64,000 nt of DNA from DAISVY01 sp036826635 (GTDB lineage: Bacteria > Zixibacteria > MSB-5A5 > GN15 > FEB-12). Positions 51,460-60,213 of this stretch are shown in pieces; the first letter of the stretch is position 1, and each line of letters begins with the position of its first letter. The DNA lies in contig DAISVY010000008.1 of NCBI GenBank assembly GCA_036826635.1, positions 124,001-188,000 on the forward strand. Direction: 5' to 3'. The notes beneath the pieces are model-generated. The model had not been told where the DNA came from, made no database searches, and saw only the letters and a list, made by a program, of their open reading frames with translations. The position numbers and the translations under genes were made by a program.

Positions 51460-54400
51460 TTACTTCTCGATCAGTTTGATATCCAGACCGAGAGCCTGAA
51501 GTTCCTTGATCAACACGTTAAAGGCCTCGGGATAGCCCGGTTCCGGCGGATTCTCACCCTTGACAATGGCTTCATAAACACGAGAACGGCCGGTCACGTC
51601 GTCCGACTTCACGGTCAGCATCTCCTGCAACGTGTACGCCGCACCATAGGCCTCAAGCGCCCAGACCTCCATCTCGCCGAAACGCTGCCCGCCGAACTGA
51701 GCTTTACCTCCGAGCGGCTGCTGGGTAACCAGCGAATACGGACCGATGGAACGAGCGTGGATCTTATCATCGACCAGGTGCGACAGCTTGAGCATATAGA
51801 TGTACCCGACCGTGATCTCATTGTCGAAAGTATCCCCTGTCCGACCGTCGTACAGCATGATTTTGCCATTAAGCGGCAAGCCCGCCTGCTGCAGCATATC
51901 ATGGATATCGTCGATATCGGCCCCGTCGAAAACGGGCGTCGCGACCTTTTCACCAAGCTTTTTGGCCGCCCAGCCGAGGTGTGTTTCCAACACCTGACCG
52001 ACATTCATACGCGAGGGAACACCCAGAGGATTGAGGATAATGTCAATGGGAGTACCGTCGGCCATGTACGGCATGTCCTCAATCGGTACGATTTTGGACA
52101 CAACGCCCTTGTTGCCATGACGGCCGGCCATCTTGTCGCCCACGGAGATCTTACGGCGGATAGCCACCGTAACCTTGACCAGTTGTTTGACGCCCGGAGG
52201 CAGCTCGGCCCCGCGCACAACTTTGTCGATTTCGATCTCCTTCTTCTCTGTCTTATCCTGAAGAAGGCGACCGGCCTCCGCAATCACGTTCTCGACCTGC
52301 TTGTTGATGTTGTCATCCGAGCAGAAGCCATTAGTGGTCACGGCGTTGTCCAGATCGAAGTTTTCGAAAAAGTCCGCCTTGTACTTGTGACCGGAACGTA
52401 CTATCACGGAGTTATCGATAGCCGAGCGTACCAGTCGCGAAGTCTGATTATCGAGCAACTCGCCGATACGCTGGTTGCGCAACCGTGTAATGTCGAGCAG
52501 AACCTTGTTATATTTCTTCTCGATTTCGGCCCGTTCCCGCTTCTCCAGTTTCTTGGCCTCCTCGGTCTTCTCCTTGCGGCTGAAGACCCGGGTCTTGATG
52601 ATCACACCTTTCATCCCCGGCGGAGCCTTCAGCGAAGCATCCCGCACATCACCGGCCTTCTCCCCGAATATGGCGCGCAACAGTCTTTCTTCCGGCGAGA
52701 GTTCGGTTTCACCCTTCGGCGTCACCTTGCCGACCATGATGTCACCGGCCTCGACCTCGGAACCGACCCGGATAATTCCCTGCTCGTCAAGATTGAGCAA
52801 AGCTTCTTCGGAAACATTGGGAATTTCCCGGGTTATTTCCTCGGCCCCGCGTTTGGTATCACGAACCTGAAGCTCGTATTCCTCGATATGTATCGAGGTA
52901 AATATATCCTGATGTACGAGCCGCTCGGAAAGTATGATAGCGTCCTCGTAGTTGTAACCACGCCACGGCATAAAAGCCACCAGCGTATTGTTGCCCAGGG
53001 CCAGTTCACCATCGGATACCGCCGGACCGTCAGCCAGAATGTCACCGACCTTGACTTCATCACCGATCTTCACCACGGGAATGTAGTTTATGCAGGTGTC
53101 CTGATTGGAACGGCGATACTTGGTAAGAAGGTACTCGTTATCTTCACTGTAACCCAGGGTGCCGGGCCGGAAATTAACCCGGGGGCGAATAATCACTCGT
53201 TCGGCGTCCACATGTACAACCGTACCGGTCTGCTCGGCCCGCACCACCACACCGGCGTCCTCGGCCACCTTTCGCTCCATACCGGTCCCGACCACCGGAC
53301 TTTCGGTCCGCAGAAGAGGCACGGCCTGGCGCTGCATGTTCGAGCCCATAAGAGCGCGGTTGGCATCGTCGTGCTCGAGGAAGGGAATAAGACTCGCGGC
53401 CACCGACACGATCTGACGTGTCGACACGTCCATGTACTGTACTTCCTCGGCTTTAACGGTCGGGTAGTCACTACGGTGACGCACCGTTATAATACTGTTA
53501 ACGAACTCACCTTTGTCGGTCAGCGGTTCGTTGGCCTGGGCGATCAGATAGCGGTCTTCTTCGTCGGCCGAGAGATACTCGATCTCTTCGGTAACTTTAC
53601 CCTTGACCACCTTGCGGTACGGCGTCTCGAGAAAACCGTACTTGTTGATACGGGCAAACGTCGCCATCGACGTAATCAGCCCGATATTGGGACCTTCCGG
53701 GGTCTCAATAGGACACATGCGGCCGTAGTGGGTATGGTGAACATCGCGCACCTCGAAACCGGCCCGTTCCCGTGTCAGACCGCCCGGTCCCAGTGCCGAA
53801 AGACGGCGCTTATGCGTCAACTCGGCCAGCGGGTTGGTCTGATCCATAAACTGAGACAACTGCGACGATCCGAAGAAACTCTCGATAACCGAAGACACGG
53901 TGCGGGCATTAACGAGCAACTGCGGAGTAACGTTTTCCTGGTCCTTAAGCGAAAGACGCTCGCGTATGGTCCGAGCTACACGCGAAAGACCGACCGAAAA
54001 CAGGTTGGCCAGCAACTCGCCCACGGTACGTGCCCGCCGGTTACCCAAATGGTCAATGTCGTCGGTAAAACCTTCATCGTTGGCCAAACCGATCAGATAC
54101 TTGGTAATGGCCACGAAATCCTTATTGTCGAAAACGGTATGTTCCAGCGGAATATCCAGACCCAGCCGCTGATTGATCATATACCGGCCGACCTCACCAA
54201 GATCATAACGTTTATTGGAGAAGAACAATTTCTCCAGAAGCGACTCGGCCATCTCCATGGTCGGCGGCTCACCGGGACGCATCAGTGAATAAATCTTTAC
54301 CAGCGCTTCCTCGCGCGATTTGGTCGGGTCTTTCCTGAGCGTATTGAGGATAACATAGGCGTTGCGCCGTTCTTCTTTGGGGACAACGCGAATGGTCTTG

Positions 54401-55221
54401 CGGCCGCTCTCTTTGATTTTATCGATCACATTCTCGGTCAGAGGCTCCCCGACCGGAAACACCAACTCGCCCGTTTCCTTGTCAACGAAAGTCTCGCCAA
54501 GATAGCAGCCCTCGTAGCTTGCATCCTTGCTGCCCAGGTTCAATTTTTTGACATCGTAATAAAGATCAACCAGATCTTCGTCGGTGGAATAACCGATGGC
54601 CCGCATGATAGTCGTCGCGGGCAGCTTACGCTTGGAATCGATATACACCCACATGATGTCGTTGATATCGAGACTGAACTCGACCCAACTGCCGCGATAC
54701 GGAATAACCCGTGCCGAGTTAAGCTTCTTCCCGTTAGGGTGAATTTCTTCGTCGAAGAACACCCCGGGGCTGCGGTGCAACTGACTGACCGTGACACGTT
54801 CCGCGCCGTTGACTATGAACGTCCCCCATTTGGTAATCAAAGGCAATTCGCCGAGATAGACGTCCTGTTCGATGATGTCCTTGACCTCTTTTTGATCACC
54901 CTCACCCTGGCGACAGATCAATCGCATAGTGACTTTGAGCGGGGCGGCGTACGTCATGTTACGCTCTCGGCACTCGTCAATGGAATAACGGGTGGGCCCC
55001 AGATGATAGCTCACGTACTCGAGTGAGTAATTCTCGTGGACGTCCGTGACCGGGAATATATCGGAAAAGATCTGGTGCAATCCCACCATCTGACGCTTGT
55101 GAGGCGGGACATCAAGCTGTAAAAACGCATCGTACGAATTCAGCTGAACGTCCAGAAGATTTGGCATCTCGCAAGCATCGGCGATGGTTGCATAAGTCTT
55201 TCTGGTATTCGTTTGGCCCAA
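51460..55221 (-). CDS. rpoB: RNA polymerase beta subunit
   Basis: A 1253-residue protein with the rifampicin region (F-F-G-S-S-Q-L-S-Q-F-M-D-Q-T-N, then H-K-R-R-L-S-A-L-G-P-G-G-L-T) in the sensitive form, and the C-terminal G-G-Q-R-F-G-E-M-E. The start is TTG at 55221 with AGGAGG 8 bases upstream; two overlapping ATG codons lie between but are in another frame. A switch-like RNA leader precedes it. Confidence 0.98.
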   Translation of the reverse strand: MGQTNTRKTYATIADACEMPNLLDVQLNSYDAFLQLDVPPHKRQMVGLHQIFSDIFPVTDVHENYSLEYVSYHLGPTRYSIDECRERNMTYAAPLKVTMRLICRQGEGDQKEVKDIIEQDVYLGELPLITKWGTFIVNGAERVTVSQLHRSPGVFFDEEIHPNGKKLNSARVIPYRGSWVEFSLDINDIMWVYIDSKRKLPATTIMRAIGYSTDEDLVDLYYDVKKLNLGSKDASYEGCYLGETFVDKETGELVFPVGEPLTENVIDKIKESGRKTIRVVPKEERRNAYVILNTLRKDPTKSREEALVKIYSLMRPGEPPTMEMAESLLEKLFFSNKRYDLGEVGRYMINQRLGLDIPLEHTVFDNKDFVAITKYLIGLANDEGFTDDIDHLGNRRARTVGELLANLFSVGLSRVARTIRERLSLKDQENVTPQLLVNARTVSSVIESFFGSSQLSQFMDQTNPLAELTHKRRLSALGPGGLTRERAGFEVRDVHHTHYGRMCPIETPEGPNIGLITSMATFARINKYGFLETPYRKVVKGKVTEEIEYLSADEEDRYLIAQANEPLTDKGEFVNSIITVRHRSDYPTVKAEEVQYMDVSTRQIVSVAASLIPFLEHDDANRALMGSNMQRQAVPLLRTESPVVGTGMERKVAEDAGVVVRAEQTGTVVHVDAERVIIRPRVNFRPGTLGYSEDNEYLLTKYRRSNQDTCINYIPVVKIGDEVKVGDILADGPAVSDGELALGNNTLVAFMPWRGYNYEDAIILSERLVHQDIFTSIHIEEYELQVRDTKRGAEEITREIPNVSEEALLNLDEQGIIRVGSEVEAGDIMVGKVTPKGETELSPEERLLRAIFGEKAGDVRDASLKAPPGMKGVIIKTRVFSRKEKTEEAKKLEKRERAEIEKKYNKVLLDITRLRNQRIGELLDNQTSRLVRSAIDNSVIVRSGHKYKADFFENFDLDNAVTTNGFCSDDNINKQVENVIAEAGRLLQDKTEKKEIEIDKVVRGAELPPGVKQLVKVTVAIRRKISVGDKMAGRHGNKGVVSKIVPIEDMPYMADGTPIDIILNPLGVPSRMNVGQVLETHLGWAAKKLGEKVATPVFDGADIDDIHDMLQQAGLPLNGKIMLYDGRTGDTFDNEITVGYIYMLKLSHLVDDKIHARSIGPYSLVTQQPLGGKAQFGGQRFGEMEVWALEAYGAAYTLQEMLTVKSDDVTGRSRVYEAIVKGENPPEPGYPEAFNVLIKELQALGLDIKLIEK

Positions 55222-55228
55222 AACATCA

Positions 55229-55284
55229 TCCTCCTGCTAAAAATGGAGAAGGCCCACCGCAGACGTACTTCTCCGGTGAGGGCC
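55229..55284 (-). promoter_or_regulatory. candidate switching leader of rpoB with Shine-Dalgarno sequestration
   Basis: In the minus-strand RNA, helix B pairs GGCCCUCACC (55284-55275) with GGUGGGCC (55258-55251), 8 pairs with a 2-base bulge. Helix A pairs GGAGAAG (55274-55268) with CUUCUCC (55251-55245), 7 perfect pairs. The two cannot form together, as the arms interleave with no linkers. UUCUCC (55250-55245) can also pair with GGAGGA (55234-55229), the rpoB ribosome site. So helix A would free the site and helix B would allow it to be hidden. Confidence 0.45.
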
Positions 55285-55445
55285 GCATAAAACAAGGAAA
55301 ACGTATGTATGACGTGGTGATCCTGCCATCTATTTCATTACTCTCCCTGTGTCAATCGTCGTATCAGGGAGCGGGTTTTGCAGACAATCCACCAGCTAAA
55401 CCGGGAAGGGGAAGTTTTTACACTCAGACCTGCCCTCGTCTAACC

Positions 55446-55471
55446 GGCCGGGAACGAAAAAGTCCCCGGCC
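55446..55471 (-). terminator. hairpin in the rplL-rpoB gap, candidate attenuator
   Basis: GGCCGGGGAC (from 55471) pairs with GTTCCCGGCC (to 55446) over a 6-base loop (TTTTTC), ten pairs with one G-T. It starts 17 bases after the rplL stop. No T run follows; the T's are in the loop. Position matches the rplL-rpoB attenuator of enterics, so partial termination or RNA processing is possible. Confidence 0.5.
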
Positions 55472-55487
55472 CGAAACAACAGACAAT

Positions 55488-55871
55488 CTACTTCAAATCA
55501 ACCTGGGCGCCGACTTCTTCAAGCTTGCTCTTGGCCGCTTCGGCCTCATCTTTGGTCAGGCCTTCCTTAACGGCGGCCGGAGCCGATTCGACCAGTTCCT
55601 TGGCCTCTTTGAGACCCAGAGAGGTCAACTCGCGGACGACTTTGATAACCTGTATCTTCTTGTCGCCCACAGCCGTCAACATCACGTCGAACTCGGTCTT
55701 TTCCTCGGCGGCATCGGCACCACCGGCGGCCGGCATCGGTCCACCCATCATAACCGGGGCGGCTGCCGTCACACCGAACTTGTCCTGAATCGCCTTGGAC
55801 AGATCAGCCAGCTCCATCGCAGAAAGAGCCGCAATCTTGTCAACAATCTCGTCAATCGCTGCGTTAGCCAC
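55488..55871 (-). CDS. rplL: 50S ribosomal protein L7/L12
   Basis: A 127-residue protein: helical N-domain (I-V-D-K-I-A-A-L-S-A-M-E-L-A-D-L), Ala/Gly-rich hinge and C-domain G-L-K-E-A-K-E-L-V-E-S-A-P. Stalk protein that recruits translation factors. Start GTG. Confidence 0.98.
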   Translation of the reverse strand: MANAAIDEIVDKIAALSAMELADLSKAIQDKFGVTAAAPVMMGGPMPAAGGADAAEEKTEFDVMLTAVGDKKIQVIKVVRELTSLGLKEAKELVESAPAAVKEGLTKDEAEAAKSKLEEVGAQVDLK

Positions 55872-56005
55872 AGTCCTTACCTCGCACAGTTCAAAAAGAT
55901 TCTTAAATTCCAGCTTTATCTATTGAAGCTCTTTCCAACCCAGGCGGCGAGACAAAACCACCTAGAAGCGTGGGTCGAACAGCTCCAAACAAGTCTCAGT
56001 TTTTA

Positions 56006-56527
56006 CTAACCTTCCGTTTTCTTTTTGTCCGCCAGAGCATCCACCAGCCCGATCAGTCCACGGAAGAAACCGTCAAGAGAGCCGATCAGCTCCGTGAAGG
56101 GCGATTCAACCGCGGCCACCACATGCGACAACAATACGTCACGCGGCGGCAACTCGGCCAAAGCCTTTACCTCCTCCGGATTGTGAATCTTGCCGTCCAG
56201 AACGAAAGCCCGGAAACTCGGCAACTTTCTCTCTTTGTAGGAATCATGGAGTATCTTGGCCGCAACCGGCGGTTCATCGGCAAAAGCCACCGCCGTCGGC
56301 CCGGCGAAAAACTCGTCAAGCCCTTCCACCCCGGCGTCCCTGGCGGCCAGCTTGAACAGAGTGTTCTTGGCCACGAGATAACGCACGTTGTTTTCGCGAA
56401 GGTTCTTGCGCAGGTCGGTCATATCGCTCACGTTCAGTCCCTGGTAATCGGTAATGAAGTAAGCGGAAGCTCCGCTGAAGAGCTCCTTTATTTCAGCAAT
56501 CAGTTCATTTTTTTCTTGCCTAAGCAT
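56006..56527 (-). CDS. rplJ: 50S ribosomal protein L10
   Basis: A 173-residue protein with L-R-K-N-L-R-E-N-N-V-R-Y and K-N-T-L-F-K-L-A-A; base of the L7/L12 stalk. It starts 21 bases after rplA, leaving no room for the L10 leader seen in other bacteria. Confidence 0.96.
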   Translation of the reverse strand: MLRQEKNELIAEIKELFSGASAYFITDYQGLNVSDMTDLRKNLRENNVRYLVAKNTLFKLAARDAGVEGLDEFFAGPTAVAFADEPPVAAKILHDSYKERKLPSFRAFVLDGKIHNPEEVKALAELPPRDVLLSHVVAAVESPFTELIGSLDGFFRGLIGLVDALADKKKTEG

Positions 56528-56548
56528 CGCAGAAAGCTCCTTAGCTCG

Positions 56549-57253
56549 TTACTTCTTTACCGTTGCCGCCAGTTCCGCGTGATCGAGCTTGAGACCCGGA
56601 CTCATGGTCGTGCAAATGGAAGCGCCCAGGAAATAGGCCCCCTTCGCCGCCGCCGGCTTGGCTCGCAACACCGCGTCTACGAAAGCGTGAACGTTTTCAA
56701 TAATCTTTTCCGGTTCAAAAGATATCTTACCCACCGAAACGGCGATATTGGACTGCCGATCAACCCGGAACTCAATACGGCCGGCCTTGACCTCTTTGAT
56801 CGTGCGGGCCAGATCCATAGTGACCGTACCGGTCTTGGGATTAGGCATAAGACCGCGAGGTCCCAGAACCTTACCCAGCTTGCCGACGACCTTCATCATA
56901 TCCGGGGTAGCCACCGCCACCTCAAATTCGGTCCAGCCGCCCTGGATCTTTTCGGCGATATCCTCACCCCCGACGAAATCGGCTCCGGCCTCGGTGGCCT
57001 CGGTGGCCTTGTCACCCTGGGCAAAAGCCACTACCCGCACCACCCGGCCATTGCCATGCGGAAGCGAGACGGTAGACCGCACCATCTGGTCGGCGTGTTT
57101 GGGATTGACGCCCAGCCTGACGGCTACTTCGACCGACTCGTCAAATTTGGAACGGGGGATTTCCTTGAGAATCCTGACCGCTTCACCCAGCGCATACCGC
57201 TTACGTCGGTCAATGTTCTCTCGGGATTTCTGATACTTCTTCGAATGTTTCAT
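56549..57253 (-). CDS. rplA: 50S ribosomal protein L1
   Basis: A 234-residue protein with F-D-E-S-V-E-V-A-V-R-L-G-V and P-R-G-L-M-P-N-P-K-T-G-T-V. Forms the L1 stalk. GGGAGGGAG lies before the ATG, directly behind a hairpin. Confidence 0.98.
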   Translation of the reverse strand: MKHSKKYQKSRENIDRRKRYALGEAVRILKEIPRSKFDESVEVAVRLGVNPKHADQMVRSTVSLPHGNGRVVRVVAFAQGDKATEATEAGADFVGGEDIAEKIQGGWTEFEVAVATPDMMKVVGKLGKVLGPRGLMPNPKTGTVTMDLARTIKEVKAGRIEFRVDRQSNIAVSVGKISFEPEKIIENVHAFVDAVLRAKPAAAKGAYFLGASICTTMSPGLKLDHAELAATVKK

Positions 57254-57272
57254 GTGTGCTTATTCTCCCTCC

Positions 57273-57290
57273 CGGCGGTTCAGACCGCCG
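57273..57290 (-). promoter_or_regulatory. hairpin just before the rplA ribosome site
   Basis: CGGCGGT and ACCGCCG pair perfectly around CTGA in the 80-base rplK-rplA gap, 20 bases before the rplA ATG and next to its Shine-Dalgarno run. A regulatory role (for example L1 binding) is only inferred. Confidence 0.4.
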
Positions 57291-57333
57291 AGGTCCAAAC
57301 GAATATCACAAATCGCGTAATGCTTTCCTGTCC

Positions 57334-57759
57334 TTACTGCTGTATGGTAATGCCCATCGAGCGAGCCGTACCCTCAACCATCTTGACCGCAGCATCCAGC
57401 GAACTCGCGTTCAAATCCTGCATTTTCTGCTGGGCAATTTCACGCACCTGCTGCATGGAAATCTGCCCTACTTTATCCTTATTGGGGATACTGGAACCTT
57501 TTTTCACCTTGGCGGCCATGCGGATCAAGGTGGAGGCCGGCGGCGTCTTGACAATGAACTTGAAGGACTTATCCTCGAACACGGTAATAATAACCGGGGT
57601 CAGGATTCCGTTGCCCCCCTGCGTCTTGGCGTTAAACGCCTTGCAGAACTCCATGATATTGACGCCACGCTGGCCGAGCGCCGGTCCCACCGGCGGGGCC
57701 GGATTGGCCTGGCCCGCCGGAATCTGCAATTTAATAAAGCCCGCTATTTTTTTAGCCAC
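57334..57759 (-). CDS. rplK: 50S ribosomal protein L11
   Basis: A 141-residue protein: I-K-L-Q-I-P-A-G-Q-A-N-P-A-P-P-V-G-P-A-L-G-Q and the C-domain G-T-A-R-S-M-G-I. Start GTG. Member of the GTPase-associated centre. Confidence 0.98.
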   Translation of the reverse strand: MAKKIAGFIKLQIPAGQANPAPPVGPALGQRGVNIMEFCKAFNAKTQGGNGILTPVIITVFEDKSFKFIVKTPPASTLIRMAAKVKKGSSIPNKDKVGQISMQQVREIAQQKMQDLNASSLDAAVKMVEGTARSMGITIQQ

Positions 57760-57793
57760 GATATTCTATCTCCACCAACAGCAAGTAATCCCG

Positions 57794-58336
57794 TCAGGAC
57801 TTGGCCTTAACCAAATCAACCTGAAGAAAGTCCAACTCGACCGGGGTCGGCCGACCGAAAATGGACACCATAACTTTCACTTTGCGCCGTTCCATGTTGA
57901 CCTCGCTGACGGTTCCCGAAAAATCCTGGAACGGACCGTCATTCACCTTCACCGGATCGCCCGCCTGGAAAGGAATGTCGGTAACCTCCTCGGTCCGACT
58001 GCGGTCGATCTGCCCCACGATACGCTCGACTTCGCTCTGCCGCAGAGGCGTCGGTTTGCCGCCGGCCCCCACGAAATTCGTCACGCCCGTGGTCGACACT
58101 ACCAGATTCTGCGTCTCTTTGTCCAATTCCATCTCGATGAGAATGTAACTGGGCAGGAACTTTTTGGTACTCGTCGACCGCTTGCCCTGCTTCATTTCGA
58201 TGACCTGTTCCGTGGGAACTAAGATCTGACCGAACTTGTGCTCCAGACCGGCATTGGCAATGGCCGATTCGAGATACGTCTTGGCCTTCTGCTCATGCCC
58301 GGCATAAGTGTGGGCCACATACCACCGCAAGGCCAT
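57794..58336 (-). CDS. nusG: transcription elongation/antitermination factor NusG
   Basis: A 180-residue protein with the NGN domain (W-Y-V-A-H-T-Y-A-G-H-E-Q-K) and a C-terminal KOW domain (F-Q-A-G-D-P-V-K-V-N-D-G-P-F). It binds RNA polymerase clamp and couples it to S10. The start abuts the secE stop. Confidence 0.98.
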   Translation of the reverse strand: MALRWYVAHTYAGHEQKAKTYLESAIANAGLEHKFGQILVPTEQVIEMKQGKRSTSTKKFLPSYILIEMELDKETQNLVVSTTGVTNFVGAGGKPTPLRQSEVERIVGQIDRSRTEEVTDIPFQAGDPVKVNDGPFQDFSGTVSEVNMERRKVKVMVSIFGRPTPVELDFLQVDLVKAKS

Positions 58337-58537
58337 CTATCCCCCCATACCGGTGCCAAAGATCGACTGAATAATGAGCAAAAGAATGCGATCGACAATC
58401 CCGATAAAAGCGGCAATGATCACGGACACCACGACCGTGACAATGGTCGAACCTATCAACTCATCTTTCGACGGCCAGGTCATTTTGCGCATCTCGGCCG
58501 CGGTTTCTTTCAAGTATTTTTCAATCTTTTTAAACAC
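58337..58537 (-). CDS. secE: protein translocase subunit SecE
   Basis: A 66-residue protein from a GTG at 58537; the longer frame runs into tRNA-Trp. It has the SecE pattern E-M-R-K-M-T-W-P-S-K-D-E-L followed by one membrane helix. Partner of SecY. Confidence 0.94.
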   Translation of the reverse strand: MFKKIEKYLKETAAEMRKMTWPSKDELIGSTIVTVVVSVIIAAFIGIVDRILLLIIQSIFGTGMGG

Positions 58538-58558
58538 CGTCGCAGAACCGTATTTTTC

Positions 58559-58632
58559 CAGGCCAGGAGGGACTCGAACCCCCAACATCCGGTTTTGGAG
58601 ACCGGCGCTCTACCAATTGGAGCTACTGGCCT
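58559..58632 (-). tRNA. tRNA-Trp, anticodon CCA
   Basis: A 74-base cloverleaf: acceptor AGGCCAG/CTGGCCT with discriminator G (the Trp identity base), anticodon stem CCGGT/ACCGG with loop CTCCAAA. The 3' CCA is not encoded. It lies between rpmG and secE. Confidence 0.97.
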
Positions 58633-58645
58633 AAGGTTAAAGACC

Positions 58646-58798
58646 CTACCTCGTCTCCTTGTGCAACGTATGCTTGTTGCAGAAGGGGCAGTATTTCTTG
58701 TACTCCACCCTCTCCGGATGAAGGCGTTTATTCTTCTTGGTATCGTAGTTGCGGCGTTTGCACTCGCCGCAGGCCAATGTAATTCTGTCTCTCGGCAC
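58646..58798 (-). CDS. rpmG: 50S ribosomal protein L33, zinc-binding form
   Basis: A 50-residue protein from a GTG at 58798: P-R-D-R-I-T-L-A-C-G-E-C-K-R-R-N-Y, then Y-C-P-F-C-N-K-H-T. Ligands C10, C13, C37 and C40 are present (C+ form). It lies between tuf2 and tRNA-Trp, a common place. Confidence 0.95.
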   Translation of the reverse strand: MPRDRITLACGECKRRNYDTKKNKRLHPERVEYKKYCPFCNKHTLHKETR

Positions 58799-58817
58799 TT
58801 AATTTAACCCGTTCTTT

Positions 58818-60038
58818 CCCGTCGCCTATTCAGTGATATCCGCTATAACGCCGGCGCCGATGGTCCGACCACCTTCACGAATAGCAAAACGAAGCTCTTT
58901 CTCCATCGCTATCGGTGTGATCAATTCCACATCCATCGTTATGTTGTCACCCGGCATTACCATCTCTATGCCTTCAGGCAAATGAGCCACTCCCGTCACG
59001 TCCGTCGTCCGAAAATAAAACTGAGGCCGATAGCCCGTGAAAAACGGCGTGTGACGACCACCCTCTTCCTTCGTCAACACGTACACCTCAGCCTTAAACT
59101 TACGATGTGGCGTCACCGATCCGGGCTTCGCCAACACCATTCCTCGCTCCAGCGAATCCTTATCCACTCCCCGCAACAACAAACCAACGTTGTCACCAGC
59201 CTGTGCCTGGTCAAGCAACTTACGAAACATCTCCACCCCCGTCACCACTGTCTTCCGAGTGTCCCGTATCCCGACTATCTCAACCTCTTCACCCTGCTTG
59301 ATCACACCACGCTCAACTCGACCCGTACCAACCGTGCCTCGACCCGTTATCGAAAATACGTCCTCGACCGGCATCAAAAACGGCTTGTCCGTCTCTCGCT
59401 TCGGCTCGGGAATATACTCGTCACAGGCATCCAATAACTCCATTATCGACTTGAATACCGGATCGTCCCACGACGTCCCCGCCATACCAGCCTGCAACGC
59501 CTGCAACGCCGAACCTCGAATCACCGGTATGTCATCCCCGGGAAATTGGTACTGGCTCAGCAAATCGCGAACCTCCAACTCCACCAAATCCAACAACTCC
59601 GGATCATCCACCATGTCCGTCTTGTTCATATATACTATGATATACGGCACGCCCACCTGACGAGCCAACAAGATGTGCTCCCGTGTCTGTGGCATCGGCC
59701 CGTCAGCCGCCGACACCACCAAAATAGCCCCGTCCATCTGGGCCGCACCCGTGATCATGTTCTTCACATAATCAGCGTGACCAGGACAGTCAACATGAGC
59801 ATAATGACGCTTATCCGTCTCATACTCAACATGAGCCGTCGCTATCGTGATACCACGCTCCCGCTCCTCCGGCGCATTGTCAATCGAATCAAACGTCCGT
59901 ATCGCCGTCTTGTTCTTCTGAGCCATCACCATCGTAATCGCCGCCGTTAACGTCGTCTTACCATGGTCCACGTGACCTATCGTCCCCACATTCACGTGCG
60001 GCTTACTGCGATCAAACTTCTCCTTTGCCATCTGATCG
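58818..60038. repeat. 1221-base direct repeat, copy 2 (tuf2)
   Basis: Same sequence as 42785-44005 as far as I can compare; flanks differ outside. Confidence 0.93.
58826..60031 (-). CDS. tuf: elongation factor Tu, copy 2
   Basis: A 401-residue EF-Tu identical to copy 1. It lies between tRNA-Thr and rpmG at the head of the sec-rpl-rpo cluster, and would be transcribed from the promoter at 60214-60241 together with tRNA-Thr. Confidence 0.99.
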   Translation of the reverse strand: MAKEKFDRSKPHVNVGTIGHVDHGKTTLTAAITMVMAQKNKTAIRTFDSIDNAPEERERGITIATAHVEYETDKRHYAHVDCPGHADYVKNMITGAAQMDGAILVVSAADGPMPQTREHILLARQVGVPYIIVYMNKTDMVDDPELLDLVELEVRDLLSQYQFPGDDIPVIRGSALQALQAGMAGTSWDDPVFKSIMELLDACDEYIPEPKRETDKPFLMPVEDVFSITGRGTVGTGRVERGVIKQGEEVEIVGIRDTRKTVVTGVEMFRKLLDQAQAGDNVGLLLRGVDKDSLERGMVLAKPGSVTPHRKFKAEVYVLTKEEGGRHTPFFTGYRPQFYFRTTDVTGVAHLPEGIEMVMPGDNITMDVELITPIAMEKELRFAIREGGRTIGAGVIADITE

Positions 60039-60060
60039 ACTTCTCCTTAGGCTATAAAAG

Positions 60061-60133
60061 AGCCCAGAACCAGGATTGAACTGGTGACCTCATCCTTACC
60101 AAGGATGTGCTCTACCAACTGAGCTATCTGGGC
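60061..60133 (-). tRNA. tRNA-Thr, anticodon GGT
   Basis: A 73-base cloverleaf: acceptor GCCCAGA/TCTGGGC with discriminator T, anticodon stem CATCC/GGATG with loop TTGGTAA. No encoded CCA. It lies 29 bases before tuf2; the tRNA-Thr/tuf pairing is common in bacteria. Confidence 0.97.
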
Positions 60134-60213
60134 TGCTCAAAAATACTCTATTTACTATGTCGTTTCGCTTCCGCGCCAACAACTTCCACACCTTTCGGCA
60201 CGGGCGAGCCCTA

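Noticed and set aside
51757..54288. 843-codon plus-strand frame opposite rpoB
   Set aside because: Shadow of rpoB; no motifs and no upstream signals.
55245..55284. H-type pseudoknot formed by both rpoB leader helices at once
   Set aside because: The arms follow each other with no linker bases, which is not sterically feasible; competing helices are more likely.
55970..58222. 750-codon plus-strand frame opposite rplJ, rplA, rplK and nusG
   Set aside because: It crosses four certain genes and their gaps on the other strand; composition does not look like a protein.
58538..58588. N-terminal extension of SecE
   Set aside because: It reads out of tRNA-Trp; SecE homology starts at the GTG at 58537.
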